From Tamarix chinensis (Eukaryota; Streptophyta; Magnoliopsida; Caryophyllales; Tamaricaceae): a DNA stretch of 64,000 bases. Numbering within the stretch: position 1 is the stretch's first letter; the number at the start of each line of letters is the position of its first letter. The stretch is taken from contig CM060174.1 of NCBI GenBank assembly GCA_030549775.1, forward strand, positions 97,604,132-97,668,131. Direction: 5' to 3'. Shown piece after piece: positions 24,926 to 35,300 of the stretch. The notes beneath the pieces were generated by a model. The model searched no databases, was not told the DNA's origin, and worked only from the letters and a program-made list of their open reading frames with translations. The translations under genes were made by a program, and so were the position numbers.

Positions 24926-25081
24926 TGAACTCAACGTAAATAAAAACATAAAAATGGCTATATCTAATAAAGAAGCCTGGATTAGTACTTACCTTGTGAG
25001 ACTTTACGTAATTTGTATGTGTATTTATCATCTACTATGAATTTATGTATTTAACTATATCCCTGACTCGATAGTATTGTT

Positions 25082-25150
25082 GCCTTACTCAGTACATAGT
25101 GTACTAGCCATCTTTTGTATGAGTGTTTCTCATTCCCACGAGTAGTGGAC
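25082..25150 (+). promoter_or_regulatory. Conserved LTR block with AGTAC-N5-GTACT near-palindrome
   Basis: CTCAGTACATAGTGTACTAG is followed by ATGAGTGTTTCTCATTCCC and ACGAGTAGTGGACCC. See the other copies at 3556, 21042, 26941 (minus) and 31867. Confidence 0.45.
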
Positions 25151-25563
25151 CCGGATGCTTTTGTACAGGTCCCTGATGACCCGTCGGATGATTTTGTGAC
25201 CTTTTATTCATTATATGGTATGCGTCACTTTTCTTGTACTGGATTTTTGGGGGAAGAGTTATGTTATCTGAATGATTTTTACTCAGATACCTTTTGGAAT
25301 CTTTGATCCATGGTATCTTTTTTGTTGTATCCTATTATTGTACCCCGGAGTTAATCTCCAAAATCATATTTACATTTATAAAGTTTCTCTCATTTCGAGT
25401 TACTCTATTTTTAATTTTAATGGTTTTAACCTTGTGATTGATGTGAGGATTGTATGCTAAACCAGAATTGCATTAATTATTGCGGTAACACCCGATATTT
25501 TGGTTATAAGTTTCCGCTGTAAAATGGAATTTTTTAATAGTAAAATTTTGGTGTTACAAGCAC

Positions 25564-26527
25564 ACCCCAAAAATAAGAGCAAAAGTTGTTCCTAGATTAG
25601 TAGTGAATCGATTAATTCATACACTCGTGTCATCACGAAACATACCCCCAACTTTTACATGCATACCACTGTTGTGTGCACAACCATCCATAACCAATTT
25701 CATAGCTCCCCTTGATGGTGGGATCCAGCATAAATTCATGAATCCTCTCTTTAATCTCTGCTCATTAGTAAGTAGATGGTCTGATGCCAATATCCATCGA
25801 AATATCATATCCTTTTGGTTATATTTTGGTGCCAAATGATCCTCCATGCAAAACTTAAACTGTTATCTAGGGAGCCTAAGAGAATCTTGTAATCTAAAGC
25901 AACTATATACATAGCAAGGCATGATCCATCCACACCAACTTGTCATTTTCCTCCCTCATAGGCACACTTGGTATGCTATCATTGTGTAAAATGATTATAT
26001 TTGGAAAAGTGAATCGACTCCTATCCCATGTGATCGTACTCGTCTAATAGTCCACAATTGTAAGGCACTTTGTTGAATCCTCAGTTAGCTGATTTGCTAG
26101 ATCAAGGAGAGGTTATGCATCTACCTATGGGTCCAATAAAAAAATTTATTGTTCCCAATACTCCACGATGAGTGTTTCCTAATTAAATTCAAACCCAATA
26201 CTCCATGTAGAAAATATTTATTGTGGAAATACTTGGAGCATACCACTTCCACCCAATATATCCTATCTCTGGACATGAGCCTTCATCCCATCTTACTAAG
26301 AAGGGGCTCATTTTCTAGCTTCATCTTATGCAAGCTAAGTCCACCTGGAGATAAAGGTAGATATAACTATTACCATGAAACCCAACAAAGCTTTTGATCG
26401 AGTGATGTTCCACCCTTAACAAATAATGAACTATTTTATCAATTTCTTCATAAACTATTACCAATATCAAGGCGAATTGCCTAGTATAAGTAAGAAGATC
26501 ATTTAGCATTCATTTTATCAAGGTTAC
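25564..26527 (-). pseudogene. LINE remnant: RNase H N-terminal part and decayed upstream sequence
   Basis: At 25617-25847 the minus strand encodes a frame containing WIPPSRGAMKLVMDGCAHN and then VKVGGMFRDDTS. This matches the start of the plant LINE RNase H domain (pattern WxPPPxGxxKLNxDGA ... GGxxRDxxG), although the usual catalytic Asp context is altered. Upstream on the minus strand (25848-26527) the sequence is degenerate, with stops in all frames; it probably held the linker before RNase H. The domain continues at 22077-21527 beyond the inserted LTR. Confidence 0.6.
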
Positions 26528-27766
26528 CTATAACATTGTGAAATTTACTACTATTTTTTACTTTATTTTTTTGGAATCTAAGCATAAAATGATTGAATCT
26601 TATTATCATATCTAATACGATTTCAGTTTACCATACCATTATTGTACCAAGTATAAGGTAAAACATTACAATAATTTAAATAAGATAAAGAGATAACAAG
26701 AGAAATTCCATAAAACATAAGCAAAGGTCTAGATATTAACTCTGAGTACAATACTAATCAAAATATGATAAAAGGGAACCCATAGAACTAAGAATCCATA
26801 AGATATCTGAACAAAAACTCTAACTACCAGATCTCCCAGAATATATGCCCATAACCCAACAAGTTACACTTCCATGGGTAGAAAAAAAAAGCTAGTAAAG
26901 TCTCCAGACTGGTCATCAAATATTTGCACATCAACAAGAGGGTCATCTACTCGTAGAAATGAGAAACACCCATGAGAATAATGGCAATACTTGTGTATTA
27001 AATAAGGTAACAAAGATATATTACTAGGGTAAAGTATGAAATTCATAATACCTCATTAGGGAAGTATATTACACAAGTGTGCTATGCAAAATTGAGAATT
27101 ACCAAAGATGGAGCCATATTAATTATCCGTTATTATATGATCAACAAAACTGTCTCATTAACATCTTGAGGTCAAGAAAATGATAGTAACAATACTCTCC
27201 CCTTTCTTCATAGAGGGGAAAGTCAGTCAACCTCACCGATACTCTCACATTTAGGGTAAAACACGCCCAAGACATTAGTAAACCTCTAATTCTTAAATAT
27301 GCATACCCCCTATAAGTTGGTGGATTGGTTACATAGAGTAAAGTAGGGTCCTCTAGTTCCATTAGGACCATGCATTTAATTTCAATAATTTCAAAGTAAT
27401 TGGTTTTGACTCATGTGTTATTCTACTTTGAGTATAAATGCATTATAATATTTTAATCATCACTTGGAACATATCAAAAGCATTACCTGTGTTACTTAGA
27501 TCATTGTACTTTTACTTTTATAATCATTGGATTATTATGAAATAATTTTCTTATCATGATCCCCAGTTATTATGAATGTATTCCAATAATTGATAGCATC
27601 CAACACTTAGAGTGTATCACTGATAACACATTGGACATGCTTTAAGAATAATGCCAGACATAAGCATAATTATTAAATACATAAATGAATCTTTCACAAG
27701 GTGAAAGACCATAACACCCTTATAAATCCTCAATTCACAAATACGTCATAACTTCATCCATAAGGT
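26528..27766 (-). mobile_element. Minus-strand LTR-like remnant
   Basis: Read on the minus strand, the segment ends near TATA at 26528 in text like the 3' ends of the other LTRs (TAGTAGTAAATTTCACAATG then TTATA). It carries the conserved block at 27010-26941: CTTATTTAATACACAAGTAT, CATGGGTGTTTCTCATTTC, ACGAGTAGATGACCC. It is more decayed than its relatives. The complete LTR at 27772 abuts or interrupts it. No gene is seen. Confidence 0.5.
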
Positions 27767-29149
27767 TTTCCTGAAATACCCCAAAATTCTAATTTTGGAA
27801 AATTATGGCTAAATGAGGACTTATTAGGGAAATTAATTAAATAAATTCTTTTATTAAAATATAGGGGAGTTATTTAGGGACAATCAAGGGAAAAATGATA
27901 AATAAGTTAATTAGGAAAAAATTAGGGAGTATTGCTAATTTAAATGGGATTAAAAGAAAAAATTATCCAAAATAGCCTAAATTAAGCTCAAAAGGAATTA
28001 ATTATTATTTTATAAATATTATTATTCTAAATAACCGAAAAACACCAAAATACCCAACCCACATATTTTTCCCTTTCTTTTTCTTCCTCTTTTCCCTTTT
28101 TCTTTTCTTCCTCTCTTTCCCTTTTCTTTTTTTTCTTCCCCCCTCGACCTGGGCCAGCCCGCCGCTCGGCTCAGGCCTACGCCGCTCCCTCCTCCTTTTT
28201 TTTCTTCCTTCTTGGCCAGTCCGGTTCTTTTTTTCTTTTCTTCTTTTCTCCCTAAGCCACCCAGTCCCAACCCCTTCTTCTTCCCCGAGGCGTGGGTGGC
28301 GACCGAGGAGCTACAACCCAACACTCAGTCGGCCACCATTGCTACCACCGTCCTTTCCTCCCTCTCCCGTCGCTTTCTTTCACATTTTTGACCCCAATTG
28401 ACCTATTCCCCTCTCCTGAGCACCCTGCCCCTTTCCTTTCCCTCTTCCCTCGACTCTGTCGCCCCTACCATGGCAGAACCGCCTCAACTGCAACCACCGG
28501 ATGGCATGCCTAGCATCTGCACCTCCCTTGTCTTCTTCCCCTTGTCTTTGCCCACCCAATAAATCTATAAATACCCCATAGGCTGCCTCAATTCAAATTT
28601 TGATTTCGAAAACCCAGAAACAACCCTTCTCGTCGCCGCCCCTTTAGACGAGCAAACCATAGTCGACGCCCATCGCCGCCGGAACCACCCCCGGAACTGC
28701 CCCTTGCATCACCCCCTACCTAAATAAACCCTCCTCGTCCCTTAATTTCCCCTGCACGAGCCACCCCAGCCGTGCAAAGTTGCCCTCCCAAACAACCAAC
28801 TTCAGCCCCTGCCGCCCTTCTCACCTCCACCCGCCGCCAATTCTGCCGCCACCAACACCACCTCTACCCCGCAAAACAACCAAGGGAGCCTCCTCTACCT
28901 CCCCACACCTATCTTTCTGCTATCTCCCCCTCCTCCTCCCTCCTTTCTCCTCCTTCCACCACTTCAAATTTCCACAACCGCCGCTGCCGCCGCCAGTAGT
29001 GCCATCACTGCCTTAGGTGGTTCTCTAACCTTCCCAACCCTTAAACCCACTTTATACAAGTATTAGTTATTTAATAATATTAATGGTATTATCTATAATA
29101 ATAATATTATTATTACCATTATTTATAATAATAATAATATTATTAACGC

Positions 29150-29150
<1 letters not shown>

Positions 29151-29202
<52 letters not shown>
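29151..29202. repeat. (ATT)n microsatellite
   Basis: Clean ATT trinucleotides for about 52 bases. Confidence 0.95.
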
Positions 29203-29203
<1 letters not shown>

Positions 29204-29282
29204 TTAAAATAACCTTTGAAATATTTATAACTAATGCTACTATCAATGGAGATCTACAGTTTTAGTATTATCATGATAACCC

Positions 29283-29358
<76 letters not shown>
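29283..29358. repeat. (ATT)n microsatellite
   Basis: Clean ATT trinucleotides for about 76 bases. Confidence 0.95.
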
Positions 29359-29361
<3 letters not shown>

Positions 29362-30197
29362 TATCATTATCATTATTTTCTTGCTAATATTGTTAATACT
29401 AACTTTATCCATTATCACCTTTTATTATTAATGTTATTAAAACCGAATTCGGCATATTACCCTTTTGTTACTATAGAAGAAGAATACCCAACCTTAGTAT
29501 TATTATTATTATTATTATTATTACTAATATTATTCTTAATGCCTTTGTTACTAACATTATTACTATAGTATCATTATTAGTATTACTATTATTATTGTTA
29601 GTACTTGTTAATATTATTGTGATATAAACATTTGAACCCTTATATTATTATTATTCCAAATATAACTATTATCATTATTATCTTTAATAATATTAGTACT
29701 TTTTTAGTAATACTAATATTATATTATTATCTTATCCCTAAAACCATTATTAGCCTTAGCCTTAAAAATAATAGGGCTTCTATTTCTAGGAGCATTAGTA
29801 TTACTATTATTATTATTATTATTACTATTTTATTTTAACAAGTATTAGTACTATTATTAGAAGAAATAAAGCTATTAGGTTTAATGATATAAATATAGTT
29901 ATGAATAATAACATAAGTATATTTTGACTAGTAATATCTAGTAGGCTAACTTGATGGTAAAAACCCTAGTTTTCACTTATAAAACTCTCTTTAATAATAA
30001 CAACCCTAATATTAGACTAGAATAAGAAATAATAGTATTTTTGGTAGAGGGAAAACTAATCATTAGTCTTACCCTCTTATAGGTGAACTAAGCCAAAACT
30101 CTAAGGAGGCGTAGGAGCGTGCTCCAAGCCCAGCGTCGTTTTAGGTAAGGATGTATTTAAGGCTCTTGTGTGTTGTGTGACTTATATGCCTTGGATG

Positions 30198-30198
<1 letters not shown>

Positions 30199-30269
<71 letters not shown>
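30199..30269. repeat. (TA)n microsatellite
   Basis: Clean TA dinucleotides for about 71 bases, inside the LTR. Confidence 0.95.
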
Positions 30270-30271
<2 letters not shown>

Positions 30272-31388
30272 TGCTACATCATGTATCGTATGATTGTCAT
30301 TAACTTGTCTTATGTGTAGTGCAGCTTGGAGTTGAGGTATGTATGTGTGTTCCTTATGACATGAGTATGATTTGTATATATGGTGATTATGATGTGATAT
30401 GATATGACCCTCTAGGACATGCATGCTAGGATGATTATCAATATGATATGGGAATGAAAGGATAAAAGAAAGAAAATGGGAAGTAAGTTCACTAAGGGGG
30501 ATATGAGGTTGACCAAAATACCTCATGATCCATGAGAGGAAATTAAAGAGGAAGGAATGATCAAAATGAATGAGAGATGGGAACCTTGTATGGGAATCTT
30601 AAAATTTACATGGGGACTTTGGGTGTTTGCATGGGGGTGATCTTTATGTGAGAAAAATTAATTTAGGGTGTAAATAAGCTAAGGGGAGAGTTGTGGAGTG
30701 ATTGGAGACTTGGGATGAAAAATAGTACGTAGGTTGGTGTAAGGGTGTATAAGGGACCCGATTAGGGTTTTGGGAGGAAGCGGTAATCTGGAAAATGTTG
30801 AAGTAAAAATGATTAAGGGAGAGTGGAGTATGGATTAAGAGTGGAGATTTATTTTGGGTGAGTATGGGTTCCATGGGAGAGAAGAGACTTTAGGGTGAAA
30901 AATAGATAGGTTACTTGTGGGAGAAGAAAGGTACTAGGGTTTGAAGTGGTCAACTAGGGTTTTTTGGTCACGTGTGGAATCGAGGGGGTAAAGCGATGTG
31001 ATTTGGGATTGGATCTAAATAAGATAAGGTGTAAGACATAAATGAAGTAATGGTAGTGTAAGTGAGAGTAAGTTGGGCCACATAGGTCCAATTAAGGTTT
31101 TCAAGGGAAAAACCCTAGAGGGTGATAGTAGGTGGAGTTTAATGTCATGAGGTGTTGGGCCTTAACTCACACCCTTAGGAGTTGGTTTTTCATTATATAT
31201 AAGTGTAAGGGGGAATGGATGTCGAGGCGTGATTAGAGGCGCATAAGTCTCAAGGTATGAAATGGGCCCCCTTGAGAGGATAAAAGTAGAAAGTTAGTAA
31301 TATGCATGTCAAGGGCGAATTGCTTGTCGAATAAGACACGAATAAGATATTATCCATTTAAAGAGAAATATTATTGAGCCGAGCCTAG

Positions 31389-31700
31389 ACCGATCCACCA
31401 GTGAATAATAGTCGCCAGGAGCCGGGGTGCCCTGCATGACTGATCCACCGGCAAATAATAGTGGCCGGGCACATTTTTCCTTGCATGACCGTTCCACCGG
31501 TTATAATAGTGGGGGTTTTCGTACTTAAAAAAATAAATGTAATGATGATAAGACATGGGAAAGATATGAAGTAACTACAATGAAAAATCATGTGAGTCGG
31601 GGCTAGACCGATCCACTGGCGAATAATAGTGGCCAGGAGTATTTTGCCCTGCATAACCGGTCCACCGGCTATAATAATGGGGTTCCTACACTCACATGGA
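31389..31700 (+). repeat. Two hairpin-unit arrays with caps
   Basis: Array 1: GATCCACCAGTGAATAATAG (31391), GATCCACCGGCAAATAATAG (31442), then cap GTTCCACCGGTTATAATAG and TGGGGGTTTTCGTAC (31491). Array 2: GATCCACTGGCGAATAATAG (31611), then cap GGTCCACCGGCTATAATAAT and GGGGTTCCTACACTCA (31659). Leaders with CCATTTAAAG...GAGCCGAGCC and CATGTGAGTCGGGGCTAGACC precede the two arrays. Confidence 0.75.
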
Positions 31701-31866
31701 TTGATAAAGACTATGATGTGAATAGACTATATTTACTAAAGATCTAATGAATGAGTCTACTCGGTCCGTAGCCGGCCTTTATCATCTGTATTACTACATG
31801 CTGCTTATGTGATTATGCCATGTATGCTATGTTGTATGATTTGTATGTTTGGCCTTAACGCATATG

Positions 31867-31937
31867 TTACCTTACTTAGTACGCAGCGTACTGATCACCC
31901 GTTTCATGGGTGTTACTCATTCCCATGAACAGAAGAC
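31867..31937 (+). promoter_or_regulatory. Conserved LTR block with AGTACGCAGCGTACT palindrome
   Basis: TTAGTACGCAGCGTACTGAT contains AGTAC-GCAGC-GTACT, the cleanest inverted repeat of this block in the window. It is followed by CATGGGTGTTACTCATTCCC and ATGAACAGAAGACCC. Role unknown. Confidence 0.45.
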
Positions 31938-32377
31938 CCGTCTGAGTTTGTGTAGGTAGGGGACGGCGTCTTTGATTCCTACGACACCTACGAGGCATCG
32001 GGCAGGGCCAAGAGTTGAAACTAAACTTGGCTTGGGGGTCGAGAGTGATTGGTTGGACTCTATCTTACTTTTGCGATGTATCATTTTACTCTGTCGTACT
32101 ATGTTGATGTATTCGAAAAACTTATTTAACTACTCTTTGGGTTATAATCCTAAACCGCACTCCGATTTCTGTATGACTTGTGTTTTTATTAATGACTTGT
32201 GGTTGATGTTGACCTTGTTTAGCCTTAGCACTTAGTACTGGAACGGTAGGAGTGAACCGATCTAGTACTAAGTGTGGCAGTAATGCCCCCGAGTTTACGG
32301 TTTTGTCATTTCACATTCATAAAACCTTTTATTAAAATGAAAATTTTCAGTAGTAAATTTGGGGGTGTTACATTTCC

Positions 32378-35300
32378 AACCCACCAAATTTAACACACTA
32401 ACATAAAATAATATTAAAACATCATATCCAAAAAATTAGTACTCAACTCTACATTTTCACACATAAATTTTTGATGTTATCTTATTGGTTATTATTTACA
32501 AATTAAAGCTTTCTCATAAAATCATACCTTATCTTATTCATAAAATATATCAAGAAAATTCAAAAATCATCATCTTCCTATTTTACCCCATATATTACCT
32601 CTTTAACACCCAAATTTTTAGGTTTGACCAGAAAGACTAAAATTCCCTTAGTTCACCTAAATATATCTAATTTTATTATTTTCATAATTTAAGTCATCCT
32701 CATCCAAAACTTAACATATTATATATCAAATTTATTATAAAAATATTAAGGAATATGATGACATATTTATTTTCCCCAAAAACTTACAAAATGATGATCT
32801 TACCCCTATGGATGAGACTCCCCATAAATTTACCCAATTCTACAAGTTTTCAATTCTTACCAATTTTATACACAACACCATTTACAATATTCTTTTCCTA
32901 AAAATATAATTTACAAAACTTATAACAATCCACAACACCATAAAGGAGCATATGGCCAAGACTTCCCAAGTCATAAAACCTCCAAAATTTGATATTTCAA
33001 CATATTACACCAATTACCATACTAAGAAATATTTTAATATAATAAAAATACAACATAGTATACTATCATGCTTGAGATTTGATGAAAATGCCTAGCAAGG
33101 CATTAAATATAACAAATTATCATTAAAAACACAAAACTATAAAATCATGCATTTCACCAAATAGTACAAGGATGTAAATTTAATATGAAGCCTAGAATGA
33201 TTTATAGCATGATATATAAAACTCACACAAATTACCATATAATCATAAAAATAAATATAAAAAAAAACTAGTGGTATGTATTCCTTACCAGAGCTACTCC
33301 AGTCTCTTAGTAAAAAATAATCCTAGGCTCCTTCTATCCTTTGATCACCTAAAATAATAAAGATAAAAAGTAGGCAACGGAAAATGCACGGGTTATAAGA
33401 GAATAGAAAAGATTAAAAGAGGTGACAATAACCCTTAGAATTCAAAAATGGGAGCTTGAGAAACCTTCACCAATCTATAACCTTCACTCATTTTTGCTTA
33501 AATACAAGCCCTAAATAGTTAAAATTAATATTTTAGAAGTAAGAATATGAAGAAAAAAGAAGAGGATCATAGATAAGGGGCTTGGAATTAAGGATAAAAA
33601 CAAGACTAGCTTCAATCAAGACAAGCGGAGATGAGAGGGAAAAATTGGATGAAGAAAATTAGCTAAGTGTGAAAATAGTCAACTTAGGGAACCCTCCTTA
33701 AGGTTTTAGACAATGGGAAGGAGAAAGGGGGAAGAATCAAATAGGAGGATTTCTTACAAGCAATATGAGTGATGGGTATAAGTGATAGAGTATAAGTGAG
33801 TTGGTGGAAATAGTTAGATTTTTGGTTGAATGAATAAGTACCATATGAGATTTGATCGTGAGGTGTGATAAAGTTAGATTTTTTAAGTCAAAATGTCCAA
33901 AAAAAGTAAACAATGATAGAAAATTATTTAGGTAGGGTATAAAGTCCAATAAATGGTTAAAATGGGAACATTAATCAAATAATTTCCAAAAATTATGAAA
34001 AATTAGGGAAAGGTGATGAATTAAGTTAGGAAGTTAGACATAAAAAAAATATGGGGCATAGGAATCAATTTGAGGCCAAAATATGAAAAATTTTAAAATG
34101 GTAAAAGCTGCCACCAAATCCGGTCGACTGGAAGAGGTTGGCGGTCAACCGCATGAGGCCTTAAAGGATATGGTTTTGGGCATTGTTGTTAATTAACCAT
34201 TGATCGGGTATAGAGGTAAAAATAATGGTTTAAGATGTATGGATAAATTTTTCACACAAGTTTTAAGAGTTAGATAGGGTATTAGGACACTAATGACCCA
34301 TAAATCAATGTTATAAAATTTAATACATTACATCACCCTCCCAAAACAGGAAAGAAGTTTGCTCTTCTATAGTGAAAGTTTCTTATGCATGTTACCCAAT
34401 AATAACCTATAATAGTCCTTATTACATCCTTCTTGCATGGTATGGGAACCCAAGTACTTTCCCAACTCCATGATATAACTACTATAAATATTCATAATAT
34501 TTTTACATTGCAGTTATATATATCTTGGGATATCTAAGGTAAAAAAAAAGGTACAAAATCCTTTCTTTGGTTTATCAAAATAAAAAAATGTTTAAAATTG
34601 TTTCTTTTTTGTTACGCCTAAAAAAACATGCATTTTTGTGTGTGTTTATTTTAAGCCTTTACACGTGCTTCTTAGTATAACTTATATGTAATTATGTAAA
34701 AAAGAATGCTCAAGCACCGTATTGTAAGCTTGTGATTTGTATTTGAGATGTTGTGTGGCATATAGTGGTTATGTGTTGATGATTAAAGGAGTTTGGAAAA
34801 GTTTGGAGTGATAGAGAGTGAGCAAGGCTTTCCATGGTGATAGACATGGTTATTTCATTGAATAAGGAAGAAACGTGGAGGAAAAGTCAAAGATGAGTGT
34901 CAAAACAACCCCCAATGATGAACACTGTGTCTATGACACCCCCATTTTTTTACCAACCAATTTTTGTTTTAAAAAAGCAATGATTTATGGAAGAAAAACA
35001 ATAAATGGGGATGAAACCTCCCTATCTAACATCAAGAAATGTGTGTACATCACCTTATTGATGTAAGATACAAGGATACAAATATTTGGACAACTTAAAC
35101 ATAAACTATAATACACATAACTCAAGTTCAAACTATGAAAGGGTTTCAAGTACGTAGGGAAGTGACTTATGAGTTCAAAAGATATATAGAAAAAAACCTC
35201 AAAAGATATATATCAGATAACCCTTACACTCCTTCCATCTCATTCAATGATATATTTTTTTCAAATCACAAAAGCAATGGTCCTCCTCCCCCAAATTCCC

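Larger units (their letters stand above)
22078..25558 (+). mobile_element. Solo LTR-like element, about 3.5 kb, inserted in the LINE remnant
   Basis: Starts TATAATACCCTAAATTTTAG (TGTAATACCC with the G mutated) and ends AAAATTTTGGTGTTACA. It is flanked by ACCAC and AGCAC, a 5-bp duplication with one mismatch. LINE RNase H sequence continues on both sides. A C/T-rich block lies at 22280-23230, then a T/G-rich block. There are two leader-array-cap cassettes (24338-24625 and 24655-24925) and the near-palindrome block at 25082-25150. No protein-coding region is seen. Confidence 0.65.
27772..32372 (+). mobile_element. Complete solo LTR (family A), 4.6 kb, with perfect target duplication
   Basis: Starts TGAAATACCCCAAAATTC and ends AATTTGGGGGTGTTACA. 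It is flanked on both sides by TTTCC (27767-27771 and 32373-32377), an exact 5-bp duplication. Order inside: AT-rich start; C-rich block with CpGs (28060-29040); ATT microsatellites (29151-29358); (TA)n (30199-30269); two hairpin-unit arrays (31389-31520, 31605-31700); conserved block (31867-31937); end. There is no primer-binding site, gag or pol, so it is best read as a solo LTR left by recombination, probably of a Ty3/gypsy element with very long LTRs. The proline-rich ORFs at 28292-29016 are low-complexity. Confidence 0.75.

Noticed and set aside
28292..29016. Proline-rich ORFs in the C-rich block
   Set aside because: Overlapping frames with the same bias; explained by base composition of the LTR.
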